From JAJYIV01 sp964616135 (lineage in GTDB: Bacteria; Patescibacteriota; Patescibacteriia; UBA9934; GWF2-40-263): DNA of 39,368 bases. The stretch spans positions 1 to 39,368 of the forward strand of contig CAZTTQ010000006.1 of assembly GCA_964616135.1 (NCBI GenBank). The letters are read 5' to 3'. The position numbers and the translations under genes were made by a program. Within the stretch, counting starts at the first letter, position 1; every line of letters begins with the position of its first letter. Shown here piece by piece: positions 13,980-21,773 of the stretch. The notes beneath the pieces were generated by a model that worked only from the letters and a program-made list of their open reading frames with translations, had not been told where the DNA came from and did not search any database.

Positions 13980-15803
13980 TTAGTTGCCGGACTTCGCTTC
14001 GGTGCGCTTGCGGAGCGTGCTGTCCAAAATGGACTTGCGGATGCGCGCGTTCTTGGGGGTCACTTCGACGAGTTCGTCGTCGGCGATCCATTCCAAGGCG
14101 TTCTCCAAGGACATGTCGCGCGGGGTTTCCAACGCCACGGAGGCGCCGTCGCCCTTGCTGCGCATGTTGGACAACTTCTTTTCCTTGCACGGGTTCACTT
14201 CGATGTCCTCATTGCGGGAGTGCTCGCCGATCACCTGGCCGATGTACACTTCCGCGCCCGGGGCGAGGAAGAGCGCGCCGCGTTCCTGCAAGTTGGTAAT
14301 GGCATACCCCATGACCGTGCCTTGCTCCATGGAGATCATGGCGCCATGGGAGTTGGCCGTGATGTCGCCCGCCTTCGGCCGGTAGCCGAGAAGGAGCGTG
14401 TTCAGGATGCCGAGGCCCTTGGTATCCGTCAGGAACTCGTTGCGGTAGCCGATGAGGCCGCGCGTCGGAATTTCGAATTCCATGAAGGACGTGCCGTTTT
14501 CCACCTTCATGTCCTTCATTTCCCCGCGGCGCTTGCCCATCTTTTCAATGATGATGCCGGCCTTGTCTTCCGGGGCTTCGATATAGACCTGTTCGTACGG
14601 CTCCGTGGCCACGCCGTTTTCTTCGCCGAAAATGACCTGCGGGCGGGAAACCTGGAGTTCGAATCCTTCGCGGCGCATCTTTTCGATCAACACGGACAGG
14701 TGCAGTTCGCCGCGGCCGGACACGATGAACGTGCCGTCGCCGGTTCCGGCTTCCACCTTCAACGCGACGTCGTTCTGGACTTCGCGTTCCAGGCGTTCCT
14801 TGATCTGGCGGGACGTGGTGAATTCGCCTTCCTGGCCGGCAAACGGCGAGGTATTCACGCCGAAGGTCATCTTCACCGTCGGCTTTTCAATTTCCATGAC
14901 CGGCAACGCGATCGGATTCTGGGCGTCGGCGATGGTCTCGCCGATTTGGATGGATTCCACGCCGGCAACACAGACGATTTCGCCCGCGTCGGCCTGTTCC
15001 ACTTCCTTCTTGGCCATGCCGTCGAAGACCTGGATGGCGACCACGCGCGACGGCGCGATCTTGCCTTCACGGTTGATGTGGGCGATGGCCTGGCCCTTCT
15101 TGATGGAGCCATTCACCACGCGGCCGATGGCCGTGCGGCCCTTGTAGTTGTCGTACTGGACGTTGATCACCGCCAACTGGAGCGGCTTGGAGACGTCCGC
15201 CTCCGGCGCCGGAATGCTTTCGACCACCTGGTCGAGCAACGGGGTGATGTCCGCCATCTTGGCGAGGTCGGATTCCTTGCCCGCCTTCCCCTGCACGGCG
15301 GCGGCGTAGATGACCGGGAAGTTCGCCTGCTCGTCGGAAGCGCCCAATTCGATAAAGAGGTCGAAGGTCTTGTCCAGAACCCATGGGATGCGGGCGGCCG
15401 GCTTGTCGATCTTGTTCACGACCACGATGATCTTGTGGCCGGCGGCGATCGCCTTTTTCAAGACGAACTTGGTCTGCGGCATCGGGCCTTCCTTGGCGTC
15501 GACGAGCAACAAGCAGCCGTTCACCAGGTTCATGATACGTTCCACTTCCCCGCCGAAGTCGGCGTGGCCCGGAGTGTCGACGATGTTGATCTTCTTGCCC
15601 TTCCACTGGATGGAGGCGTTCTTGGCGAAGATCGTGATGCCGCGTTCGCGTTCCAACTCATTGGAGTCCATGAGCGTCGTGCCCATGGCGTCCGGGTCGC
15701 GGAACGTGTGGGATTGCTTCAAGAGGCAGTCGACGAGGGTGGTTTTCCCGTGGTCGACGTGGGCGATGATGGCAATGTTGCGGAGGTCGTCGCGCGTGGG
15801 CAT
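13980..15803 (-). CDS. typA: translational GTPase TypA/BipA
   Basis: Ribosome-binding GTPase for stress adaptation and 50S assembly. 607 aa, the usual length; start MPTRDDLRNIAIIAHVD at 15803. Seen: G1 AHVDHGKTTL, switch region ERERGITI, G3 DTPGHADFGGEVERI, G4 NKIDKP, then EF-G-like domains and the BipA-specific C-terminus (PTRGLIGYRNEFLTDT, DEDIEVNPCKEKKL-type segment). Transcribed from a good promoter 93 nt upstream through a leader of ACGTTCCACGAT repeats. Confidence 0.96.
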   Translation of the reverse strand: MPTRDDLRNIAIIAHVDHGKTTLVDCLLKQSHTFRDPDAMGTTLMDSNELERERGITIFAKNASIQWKGKKINIVDTPGHADFGGEVERIMNLVNGCLLLVDAKEGPMPQTKFVLKKAIAAGHKIIVVVNKIDKPAARIPWVLDKTFDLFIELGASDEQANFPVIYAAAVQGKAGKESDLAKMADITPLLDQVVESIPAPEADVSKPLQLAVINVQYDNYKGRTAIGRVVNGSIKKGQAIAHINREGKIAPSRVVAIQVFDGMAKKEVEQADAGEIVCVAGVESIQIGETIADAQNPIALPVMEIEKPTVKMTFGVNTSPFAGQEGEFTTSRQIKERLEREVQNDVALKVEAGTGDGTFIVSGRGELHLSVLIEKMRREGFELQVSRPQVIFGEENGVATEPYEQVYIEAPEDKAGIIIEKMGKRRGEMKDMKVENGTSFMEFEIPTRGLIGYRNEFLTDTKGLGILNTLLLGYRPKAGDITANSHGAMISMEQGTVMGYAITNLQERGALFLAPGAEVYIGQVIGEHSRNEDIEVNPCKEKKLSNMRSKGDGASVALETPRDMSLENALEWIADDELVEVTPKNARIRKSILDSTLRKRTEAKSGN

Positions 15804-15892
15804 AAATCGTGGATCGTGGAACGTAAATCGTGGAACGTCGACATGGCGTCCGTTCAGACGGTCCACGTTCTACGTTATGCGTTCCACGTTGA
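15804..15892 (-). repeat. ACGTTCCACGAT repeats and inverted repeats in the typA leader
   Basis: On the minus strand two units of ACGTTCCACGAT-like sequence sit at the ATG (15806-15841); complementary units (CAACGTGGAACG, AACGTAGAACGTGGA) lie about 35-85 nt upstream. The arms can pair (CGTGGAACG with CGTTCCACG). No ORF explains it. A related run precedes pyrG. Confidence 0.75.
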
Positions 15893-15903
15893 AATACGGG
15901 CGA

Positions 15904-15932
15904 ATAGTAGCCAAAAAGCCGGTTTGCGTCAA
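15904..15932 (-). promoter_or_regulatory. promoter of typA
   Basis: Minus strand -35 TTGACG (15927-15932), exact 17-nt spacer, -10 TACTAT (15904-15909). Confidence 0.75.
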
Positions 15933-15951
15933 GGTGTCCAGGAACGGAAAA

Positions 15952-15977
15952 GAAAAATGACGCGACGAGGTCGCGCC
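15952..15977 (-). terminator. terminator of the 159-aa gene
   Basis: CGCGAC-GAG-GTCGCG stem at 15961-15975; on the minus strand followed by TCATTTTTCTTTTC. Confidence 0.75.
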
Positions 15978-16005
15978 ATAAGGCTGTTTCTCCCCATCTT
16001 AGAAG

Positions 16006-16485
16006 CTAAGGGGGGCTATTCCGCATCAGAAGTGGCATACGGAGAGGGCAGTCCGGGAGGACGGGGGACAATCTCCGATTCCCTGGGCGTCCCCACACCC
16101 GCAGAAGCACCCGTTCCATGCCATAGACAACGGAAGAGAGCGATCGAGAGAAAACGACCACATCATCCCTCGGCAACGCGGAAGGCGTACAAAGGAGGTG
16201 GAGCGCCGTCTCGGGAGGACAAGGACCGAGGCCATGCGCTAACGCGTAGGTCCACACAACTTCGAAAAGAGCCGTGGGAGACCTCAACCCCAGTTCAAAA
16301 GGAGTTACGAAGACGAACGTGACGGTCTCCGGATGCGCGACGATCGGAAGGCGGGTGATTCCAGGGTAGAGCCGCTCCTCGATCATGCCGCCAGCATCCG
16401 TAACCGCCTTTTCGAGCGCGGCAAACCCCTGGTGTGTTCCCACGGATAGCGTCACGGACGACGGCCAGACGCGTTTCTTCGCCAT
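16006..16485 (-). CDS. hypothetical protein
   Basis: A 159-aa protein; ATG at 16485 with GAGGAG 5 nt upstream. N-terminus MAKKRVWPSSVTLSVG, then a strand-rich middle (ITRLPIVAHPETVTFVFVTPFEL) and a basic C-terminus. No recognised motif and no membrane helix. It lies 73 nt after the hydrolase gene and is probably in the same transcript. Confidence 0.7.
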   Translation of the reverse strand: MAKKRVWPSSVTLSVGTHQGFAALEKAVTDAGGMIEERLYPGITRLPIVAHPETVTFVFVTPFELGLRSPTALFEVVWTYALAHGLGPCPPETALHLLCTPSALPRDDVVVFSRSLSSVVYGMERVLLRVWGRPGNRRLSPVLPDCPLRMPLLMRNSPP

Positions 16486-16558
16486 GTGTCTCCTCTTTTC
16501 CGAGAAACGACCTCCCTACCGGGGAGATGGAGAAGTATGCCTTTTAAACGGCATGCCG

Positions 16559-17176
16559 TCAAGCCAACGAAGTCATCCCAACTAACCGGCGGTCCCGGAT
16601 CCCGCTGGTATGCAGGTTCCAGGGCTTCCACAAGGGGAAAAACGCGTTCTTTACGCCCGAAACGCGCAATCCGGTCAACCCCGCGCGGCCGGTCCGATGG
16701 TAAGCCACGGATACAAGCAGGGCCGGGTCCCACGGGCAGTAGAGATTGAGAATCTCCGCGGACGGGAGTACCGGCAGATCCGGAACGGGCGGGACGTCCG
16801 CCTGGGAAAACACGATGCGTTTCACCGACGCCGGCAACGGATGGCGACGCAAGTGTTCCCATACCAACGCGCAGCCAAGGGAATGCGCAACGACGACCTC
16901 CGGCTGTTCCGCGGCCAAGTAGAACGCCAGGCGCTTATGCGTCGCCTCATCCGAAACCCGCAGACGCTCCCGCTCATACAGCGTAACGAACGGCTTCACC
17001 CTTACCGCGTCCGGGAGATCCACTGTTTCCGAAATGTCCCAGCGGAAAATGGAGGCGTCTCCCGCCGCCAGCTCCGTATTGAACGCCGAAAACCCGGCGT
17101 TCGCCCCGAGGGGCTGCCGCAAGCGCGGAACGCGGAGTCCCGTCGCATACCCGTGGACGAGGGCAAAGGTGGACAT
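16559..17176 (-). CDS. alpha/beta-hydrolase fold protein, predicted
   Basis: A 205-aa protein with the typical fold opening (STFALVHGYATG) and a nucleophile elbow VVVAHSLGCALVW, serine about residue 99 (A-H-S-L-G, a variant of GxSxG). The catalytic acid and histidine are not certain; candidates lie in LNLYCPWDPALL and NLHTSG. Resembles the small RBBP9/YdeN-like hydrolases. Substrate unknown. It starts 4 nt after the stop of the GpsA-like gene, hence the same operon. Confidence 0.7.
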   Translation of the reverse strand: MSTFALVHGYATGLRVPRLRQPLGANAGFSAFNTELAAGDASIFRWDISETVDLPDAVRVKPFVTLYERERLRVSDEATHKRLAFYLAAEQPEVVVAHSLGCALVWEHLRRHPLPASVKRIVFSQADVPPVPDLPVLPSAEILNLYCPWDPALLVSVAYHRTGRAGLTGLRVSGVKNAFFPLWKPWNLHTSGIRDRRLVGMTSLA

Positions 17177-17180
17177 ACCG

Positions 17181-18068
17181 TTATTTCCCCGCCAGCAGAT
17201 CTTCGAACGCCTCTTGGGCGTCCTCTCCCCCGATCACGATGCGGCGCAAGGCTTCCAGGATCGGAAACCTCTTGGACTTGTTCCCCAGACGGCGCAAGAG
17301 GAACGGCAAGGTCTTGCAACCTTCGCCGGGCGACGTACAGACGCCCGTGAGGGCGATCTGGCGCCCCGCTTCCCGATTGCGGGAATCCGGGCTCATGGCC
17401 GTCGCGAGGAAGTCGCCTGCGCCCGCGGCGGACATCGCCACGCCGGAGCGGCCGTCCAGTACGCGCAGGACGCCGTCGAATTCCGCCAGGCACTTGGTTG
17501 CCAACCAGCCTTTGCCGTTCCAACCCCACCCGAGCCCTTCCGCGACGCCGAGCGCGACGGCATAGACGTTTTTCAGGACGCCGGCAAACGCAACCGCGCG
17601 GACGTCCTTGCTATATTCCAACCGCACGGATCCGCCCACGAACAACGGGGCGACCACCGCAAACGCGGTTTTGGACGCGGACGCGAACACGCCGACGCCC
17701 GGCTTCCCCGCGTCTAATTCCTCCGCAAGCAACGGTCCGCCCAACAAGGCGAAGCGTTGGCGTCGCGGAAGGGATTCCGCCAGCACGACGTCCATCGTCG
17801 CGAGGTTTTCCCCTTCCACCCCCTTGGAAAGACAGAGGACGACCGTGTCTTTTGTCAGGCGAGGGGCGATCTGGGCCGCCACCGCGCGCACGACCGCGGC
17901 AGGCGTGCAAATAAACACGACGTCCGCCCCCGGAACCCGGTCCTCCAATGCCCCCTTGAACGTACATCGCTCCGGTTGTACGTCCCAACAATCAACCGTG
18001 ACGTCCCGCATCGCCCGAGCCAACGCCTGACCGATTTCCCCTGCTCCCACCATGAGTACTCGTTTCAT
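17181..18068 (-). CDS. NAD(P)-dependent glycerol-3-phosphate dehydrogenase-like protein
   Basis: A 295-aa GpsA-family enzyme making sn-glycerol-3-phosphate for membrane lipids. Rossmann start VLMVGAGEIGQALAR, then CLSKGVEGEN, a changed GPSFA motif (LLGGPLLAEEL), the catalytic-lysine segment AFAGVLKNVYAVALGV and AGAGDFLATAMSPDSRN. About 35 residues shorter than E. coli GpsA, and the substrate loop differs, so a related 2-hydroxyacid or polyol dehydrogenase is possible. Start MKRVLMVG (18068) lies 8 nt behind an extended -10 (TGCTACCAT). Confidence 0.8.
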   Translation of the reverse strand: MKRVLMVGAGEIGQALARAMRDVTVDCWDVQPERCTFKGALEDRVPGADVVFICTPAAVVRAVAAQIAPRLTKDTVVLCLSKGVEGENLATMDVVLAESLPRRQRFALLGGPLLAEELDAGKPGVGVFASASKTAFAVVAPLFVGGSVRLEYSKDVRAVAFAGVLKNVYAVALGVAEGLGWGWNGKGWLATKCLAEFDGVLRVLDGRSGVAMSAAGAGDFLATAMSPDSRNREAGRQIALTGVCTSPGEGCKTLPFLLRRLGNKSKRFPILEALRRIVIGGEDAQEAFEDLLAGK

Positions 18069-18076
18069 ATGGGGGA

Positions 18077-18085
18077 ATGGTAGCA
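18077..18085 (-). promoter_or_regulatory. extended -10 of the GpsA-like gene
   Basis: Minus strand TGCTACCAT, -10 ending 8 nt before the ATG; predicted leaderless. Confidence 0.45.
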
Positions 18086-18108
18086 CTAGAACCCAAAAGT
18101 GGGGATAC

Positions 18109-18234
18109 GAAAAGCTCCTAAAATTTGTCCTGGCTAGGCGACGGGCGAGCACCGACCGAAACGTAGTTCAATACTACGTTGAGCGTCGGCGCACAGCCCG
18201 GCAACAACGCCAGGGCGAATTTTAGGAGCTTTTC
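18109..18234. repeat. 126-nt near-perfect hairpin abutting tRNA-Lys
   Basis: The outer stem of 26 bp pairs 18109-18134 with 18209-18234; the outermost 17 bp are perfect (GAAAAGCTCCTAAAATT). Inner stems: CGGGC/GCCCG (18142-18146, 18196-18200), a GC-rich stem around 18149-18156/18185-18192, and AACGTAGT/ACTACGTT (18160-18167, 18173-18180) with a 5-nt loop. Two G-U pairs exist only in plus-strand RNA. No reading frame accounts for it. It starts at the base after the tRNA CCA. Options: MITE-like element, structured RNA, large terminator. Confidence 0.85.
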
Positions 18235-18309
18235 TGGTGGGTCGAGTGGGGATCGAACCCACGACCTTGGGCTTAAAAGGCCCCTGCTCTACCACTGAGC
18301 TATCGACCC
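18235..18309 (-). tRNA. tRNA-Lys (anticodon TTT)
   Basis: Complement: acceptor GGGTCGA/TCGACCC, D arm GCTC/GAGC, anticodon loop CTTTTAA (anticodon TTT), T arm GTGGG/CCCAC with TTCGATC loop, A discriminator and encoded CCA (18235-18237). G27-A43 mismatch in the anticodon stem. Confidence 0.96.
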
Positions 18310-18343
18310 ACGGACTTCTTCTACGGGTGCGGCGGGAGCGTAA

Positions 18344-18373
18344 CAAAAAACCGCCCTTTGGGCAAGGGACGGT
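18344..18373 (-). terminator. terminator of the 167-aa membrane protein gene
   Basis: ACCG(T)CCCTT/AAGGGCGGT stem with one bulge; followed by TTTTTTGTT on the minus strand. Confidence 0.8.
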
Positions 18374-18383
18374 CAGCGTAGAC

Positions 18384-18887
18384 TCATGCCCGCTGGAAAC
18401 GGCGGCGCTCCAGGTGCATATGGACGGCGGCATAGACGAGGACCGACGTCAGCGCCGACAGCCAGAGACAGAAGGGGTACTTCAACGTACCAACGGCGAC
18501 GTAGACCGCCACCGCCATTCCGTCCAGCATGCGCCGGGCACCATCCGCGTCCAAAAACGCGCGGGACGCGAGGCCGACGACGAGCGGAACTCCCAAGACC
18601 AGGGCGAGGACGACCCCAAGCTCCTTGAGAAGTTCCGGGTGGGCGTCCAGGAAATCCCCGTTCCACTTCGTCCGGGCAAGATGGACGAATCCGCGCACCG
18701 CCCATCCCACCGCCAGCACACCGGCATACCAGCTGGCGATGATCCAGAGGCGGACATCCGCCCCGGCCGGATCCACGGATTCGGCAACCGTCAGGATGGA
18801 TACGAGCCAGAGAACGGGCGCACCCATGACCATCGCGCTGAACAACACCCGCCAAACGCGGACTTCCCGTCCCACCGTTGATTCCAC
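18384..18887 (-). CDS. hypothetical membrane protein
   Basis: A 167-aa protein, GTG start (18887) with GGAGGTG 6 nt upstream. About four hydrophobic segments (residues about 13-35, 47-65, 88-108, 124-155), a cytoplasmic basic C-terminus (HLERRRFQRA) and a charged loop (HLARTKWNGDFLDAHPELLKE). No transporter motif. It has its own promoter and terminator. Confidence 0.72.
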   Translation of the reverse strand: MESTVGREVRVWRVLFSAMVMGAPVLWLVSILTVAESVDPAGADVRLWIIASWYAGVLAVGWAVRGFVHLARTKWNGDFLDAHPELLKELGVVLALVLGVPLVVGLASRAFLDADGARRMLDGMAVAVYVAVGTLKYPFCLWLSALTSVLVYAAVHMHLERRRFQRA

Positions 18888-18920
18888 GCCAACACCTCCG
18901 TGAAAGAAAGGACCGGAAGG

Positions 18921-18949
18921 ACCCTATCGGTTCCTCCGTTCCCGGTCAA
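18921..18949 (-). promoter_or_regulatory. promoter of the membrane protein gene
   Basis: Minus strand -35 TTGACC (18944-18949), 17-nt spacer, -10 TAGGGT (18921-18926). Confidence 0.65.
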
Positions 18950-18987
18950 TCCCTTGACACGTCCCTTCCGCTTCTTCCACGCATGGC

Positions 18988-18993
18988 TATAAT
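18988..18993 (+). promoter_or_regulatory. -10 element of the 43-aa gene
   Basis: Consensus TATAAT 33 nt before the ATG at 19027. A TTGACA at 18954-18959 is too distant (28 nt); CTTCCG at 18965 has 17-nt spacing. Confidence 0.55.
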
Positions 18994-19026
18994 GAAGCGG
19001 TTAACTCGTAACGCGTGACGCGGAGT

Positions 19027-19158
19027 ATGGACGACTTTGGCACATGCATTGCCTGCAACGAGCCCGACGTGGAGCTCGACCAAGACCGCCTGTGCGTGAC
19101 ATGCGCGAAGGAAAGCGCACAAGCGAACGGCATGGACCTGGGCATCGAGGAGGAATAG
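19027..19158 (+). CDS. 43-aa small zinc-knuckle protein
   Basis: The frame reads MDDFGTCIACNEPDVELDQ and ends MDLGIEEE. Two CxxC knuckles (CIAC, residues 7-10; CVTC, residues 23-26) spaced 12 residues apart are the pattern of a zinc ribbon or short zinc finger. ATG follows GGAG by 1-2 nt and a TATAAT box lies 33 nt upstream. Its TAG at 19156-19158 directly abuts the murG stop on the other strand. The role may be nucleic-acid or protein binding; nothing more can be said. Confidence 0.7.
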   Translation: MDDFGTCIACNEPDVELDQDRLCVTCAKESAQANGMDLGIEEE

Positions 19159-20196
19159 TTAGCCGACCGCCTCTATGAGGCGCTTGGCAATCCGCTCCGC
19201 GGCACCCGACGGCAACAGCGCTCCCACTCTCTGGGACAGGGCGCGCTGTTTTTCATTATCCGAGAGGAGCGCGACGACCGCGTCTCCCAGCGCGGCCATG
19301 CCTTCTTCTTGACGGACGACGAAGGCGGCACCGGCGTCTTCCGCCGCGGACGCGTTCGCTTCTTGGAGCGAGTTCGGGATCGGCACGATGACGGCCGGCA
19401 CGCGCGCGGCGGATAATTCACCCAAGACTCCCATGCCCGCGCGCACCACGGCGACCGTGGCGGACGCGTAGAGCGACGCCATTTCCTGCGGGTCTTCCAC
19501 GAACTCCCGCACGACGTATCCTGGGCGGTCCTTCCAGCCTTCGTTTTTCCCAAGGCCCGTCACATGGACGACGTCGGCGACGGCGAGGATGCGTTCCCGT
19601 TCCTGCGCCACGGCACGGTTGATCCACTGGGATCCGGTACCGCCCGCGAGCACGAGCAGTTTGGGACGCACCTGCGGCACGCGTTCATGGGCCGCGAAGC
19701 CGGCGCGCACGGGGTTCCCCGTCACGACGGCTTTCTTCCCAAACGCAGCGGCGGTCGTCTCCCACGCGACGGTCACGAAGGACGCGCACGGGGCCGCGAC
19801 TTGGTTGGAGAGCACGGGGCGCACGTCTGGTTGATGGAGCCACACGGGGATTCCGAGCAGTTTACCGAGCACGGCGAACGGCACGCCGGTGTATCCACCC
19901 GCCGCGCCGATCAAGTCAGGCTTTTCCGCGCGCAGCAGCTGGAACGCAGACCAAAAGGCCGCCGCCACCTTGAACGGCAGCAGCAACCACTCCACGGACG
20001 CGTAGCGCGTGATACGGGCGGCAGGCACGGCATGGAACGGAATGCCCATGCTCTCAATGAGCGGACGTTCCGGACCAATGCGCGTCCCCGCCCAAACAAA
20101 AGAGACGTTGGGGTCAAGGCGGCGCAGTTCCTCGGCGACGGCAAGCAGCGGGGTCACGGGACCCAGGGTACCTCCGCCCGCCAAGAGAATCTTCAT
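19159..20196 (-). CDS. murG: MurG-family UDP-GlcNAc:lipid I N-acetylglucosaminyltransferase
   Basis: GT28 enzyme that turns lipid I into lipid II at the inner face of the membrane. 345 aa. Seen: MKILLAGGGTLGPVTPLLAVAEEL, where the usual GGTGGHxxP is changed to GGTLGPVTP so the motif histidine is missing; GAAGGYTGVPFAVLGKLLGIPVWLHQPD in place of the HEQN signature; LLVLAGGTGSQWIN; and the C-domain GAGVLGE-type segment (RAGMGVLGELSAARVPAVIVPIPNS). The fold is sure; the changed N-domain motif leaves some doubt on the exact reaction. Preceded by extended -10 TGGTACACT 9 nt away. Confidence 0.82.
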   Translation of the reverse strand: MKILLAGGGTLGPVTPLLAVAEELRRLDPNVSFVWAGTRIGPERPLIESMGIPFHAVPAARITRYASVEWLLLPFKVAAAFWSAFQLLRAEKPDLIGAAGGYTGVPFAVLGKLLGIPVWLHQPDVRPVLSNQVAAPCASFVTVAWETTAAAFGKKAVVTGNPVRAGFAAHERVPQVRPKLLVLAGGTGSQWINRAVAQERERILAVADVVHVTGLGKNEGWKDRPGYVVREFVEDPQEMASLYASATVAVVRAGMGVLGELSAARVPAVIVPIPNSLQEANASAAEDAGAAFVVRQEEGMAALGDAVVALLSDNEKQRALSQRVGALLPSGAAERIAKRLIEAVG

Positions 20197-20205
20197 ATGC
20201 GCACT

Positions 20206-20214
20206 AGTGTACCA
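20206..20214 (-). promoter_or_regulatory. extended -10 of murG
   Basis: Minus strand TGGTACACT in the 27-nt gap behind the RlmI-like stop; near leaderless. Confidence 0.45.
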
Positions 20215-20223
20215 TCCCCGCGT

Positions 20224-21396
20224 TTACTTCCGCACGCGACAAATGAAGGTCTTCAAGTACGTCCCTTCCGGGAAGTACACCGACTGCGGATGGTCCGGGC
20301 TCTGGCGGATCACTTCCAATACCTGGAGATCCACGCCCGCCTGGACGGAGGCGCGGCGCAAGATGAACGCCAAGTCCTCTTCCGGGAGGAAATGGGAGCA
20401 GCTGGACGTGACGAAGATGCCCCCGTCCTTCACCAACTTCATAGCGGCACGGTTCAGGAAGTGGTAAGCCTTTTTGCCTTCTTCCACGTCCTTGTTGGCC
20501 TTAATGAGGGCGGGCGGGTCCATGATGACCATGTCGTGCGTGACTTCTTCACGGGCGAGCCACTGGAAGATGTCCGTCTTCTGCGAGGAGCAGCGCGCGG
20601 ACACGCCGGCGGCCTTGGCTTGGGAATCAAGCAGTGCCAACGCATCTTCCGAACCATCCACGTTGTGGACGTTGGAGGCCCCTCCGGCGAGCGCGGCGAA
20701 GGCCGCGGCACCGGTGTACGAGAAGAGGTTCAGGACTTCCTTGCCCTTGGCGTACTGGGAAATCTTGGAACGCAGGTCCTTCTGGTCCAGGAAGAAGCCG
20801 GTCTTTTGACCCTGCATGGGAGCGGCGACACAGCGACGGCCGTGTTCCAAGAACGCAACCTCGCCCGGGTCCTCTCCAAACACAACACCCGCGACCGGTT
20901 CCAGGTTTTCCTCGCGGCGGGACGGCATGTCGCTGCGCTCAATAATGGCGCGCGGCGCGAAGACCTCCTTCAACGCCTCAACGACGTCCTCGCGCAGCTT
21001 GTCCATGCCGGCCGTGGCGATCTGGAAGACCATGACGTCCTCGTAGCGGTCGACGATGAGGCCCGGCAGGCCGTCGGCTTCGCCGAAGACGCAGCGGTAA
21101 CCGGTCGTCTGGGTACCCGGGCCGTAGCCCAAGACCAAACGCTTGGCGTGCGCATCCTTCATGCGTTCCACGAACAACGCGCGGTTGATCACCGCGTCGC
21201 CGAACGCGAAGACGCGCACCGCGATGGAACCGGAGCGGGAATACGTGCCGGTGCCGAGCACCTTGCCGTGTTTGTCGGCGACTTGGACGATCGCACCGTG
21301 TTCCGCCTTGCTTTCCAGGGCACCGGAGAACATCCAGGGGTGACGGAATCCGATGGCGGCCTCTTTTCCTTCCTTGATCCGAAGAATGGGATACAT
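20224..21396 (-). CDS. class I SAM-dependent rRNA methyltransferase, RlmI-like
   Basis: 390 aa, start MYPILRIKEGKEAAIGFRH. N-terminal PUA domain (residues about 1-75, RHPWMFSGAL, VLGTGTYSRSGSIAVRVF), central linker with TGYRCVFGEADGLPGLIVDRY typical of RlmI/RlmK, then a Rossmann methyltransferase (VLNLFSYTGAAAFAALAGG; catalytic IMDPPALIK). Known relatives methylate cytosine C5 of 23S rRNA. A -35/-10 with exact spacing lies upstream at 21430-21458; murG follows 27 nt downstream. Confidence 0.9.
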   Translation of the reverse strand: MYPILRIKEGKEAAIGFRHPWMFSGALESKAEHGAIVQVADKHGKVLGTGTYSRSGSIAVRVFAFGDAVINRALFVERMKDAHAKRLVLGYGPGTQTTGYRCVFGEADGLPGLIVDRYEDVMVFQIATAGMDKLREDVVEALKEVFAPRAIIERSDMPSRREENLEPVAGVVFGEDPGEVAFLEHGRRCVAAPMQGQKTGFFLDQKDLRSKISQYAKGKEVLNLFSYTGAAAFAALAGGASNVHNVDGSEDALALLDSQAKAAGVSARCSSQKTDIFQWLAREEVTHDMVIMDPPALIKANKDVEEGKKAYHFLNRAAMKLVKDGGIFVTSSCSHFLPEEDLAFILRRASVQAGVDLQVLEVIRQSPDHPQSVYFPEGTYLKTFICRVRK

Positions 21397-21429
21397 ATGC
21401 GTGAGAATAAATGCGAAGTTATCCCGGGG

Positions 21430-21458
21430 ATTCTGCCACAAAAATATCCACAGGTCAA
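21430..21458 (-). promoter_or_regulatory. promoter of the rlmI-like gene
   Basis: Minus strand -35 TTGACC (21453-21458), 17-nt spacer, -10 CAGAAT (21430-21435). Confidence 0.65.
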
Positions 21459-21469
21459 TGGGCAGACCG

Positions 21470-21493
21470 AAAACCGGCCGAAGCCGGTTTTTT
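21470..21493 (-). terminator. terminator of the 89-aa coiled-coil gene
   Basis: AAAACCGGC/GCCGGTTTT stem with TTCG loop on the minus strand, followed by a short T-run. Confidence 0.7.
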
Positions 21494-21494
21494 C

Positions 21495-21764
21495 TTACAC
21501 GAGGCCGAGTTTGTTCTCGACGATAGTGACTCGACTTTCTAACCGGTCCGTGCGACGAGTAGGAGCGATGGGTTCGAGTTCCATCGTTCCTTGCATCTTT
21601 GCCTGTTGATCTTCTAAAACGAACATGCAGTGTTCCAGGCGTCGACCATCGTCCTTGGTCATGAAATTCTCAAGATCAGCCTTAACAACCATGTATTCCT
21701 TAAGAAAGCCCATCAACCCGTCATGTCTCTCATTTAATTGTTCCAACGTGATCTTCTTGGCCAC
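21495..21764 (-). CDS. small coiled-coil protein, paralog of the 23963-24367 product
   Basis: 89 aa, GTG start (21764) giving MAKKITLEQLNERHD. N- and C-termini match the protein at 23963: MAKK-TLEQ at the start, and APTRRTDRLESRVTIVENKLGLV at the end versus its APTRRMDRLERRV. The middle is a helical linker (VVKADLENFMTKDDGRR). No family known. Upstream lies a promoter whose spacer contains 13 C on this strand (see 21774-21809). The conserved ends suggest a shared partner-binding tail. Confidence 0.8.
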   Translation of the reverse strand: MAKKITLEQLNERHDGLMGFLKEYMVVKADLENFMTKDDGRRLEHCMFVLEDQQAKMQGTMELEPIAPTRRTDRLESRVTIVENKLGLV

Positions 21765-21773
21765 ACTTTATGC

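Noticed and set aside
14220..16322. 700-codon plus-strand frame opposite typA
   Set aside because: It is antisense to typA motifs that are unmistakable; the codon-position pattern explains long opposite frames in high-GC DNA.
18954..18993. TTGACA (18954) and TATAAT (18988) as one promoter
   Set aside because: Spacer is 28 nt, too long for a sigma70-type pair; only the -10 is kept, and TTGACC on the minus strand serves the divergent gene.
19564..21609. 681-codon plus-strand frame opposite murG and rlmI-like
   Set aside because: Antisense shadow of two genes with recognised motifs.
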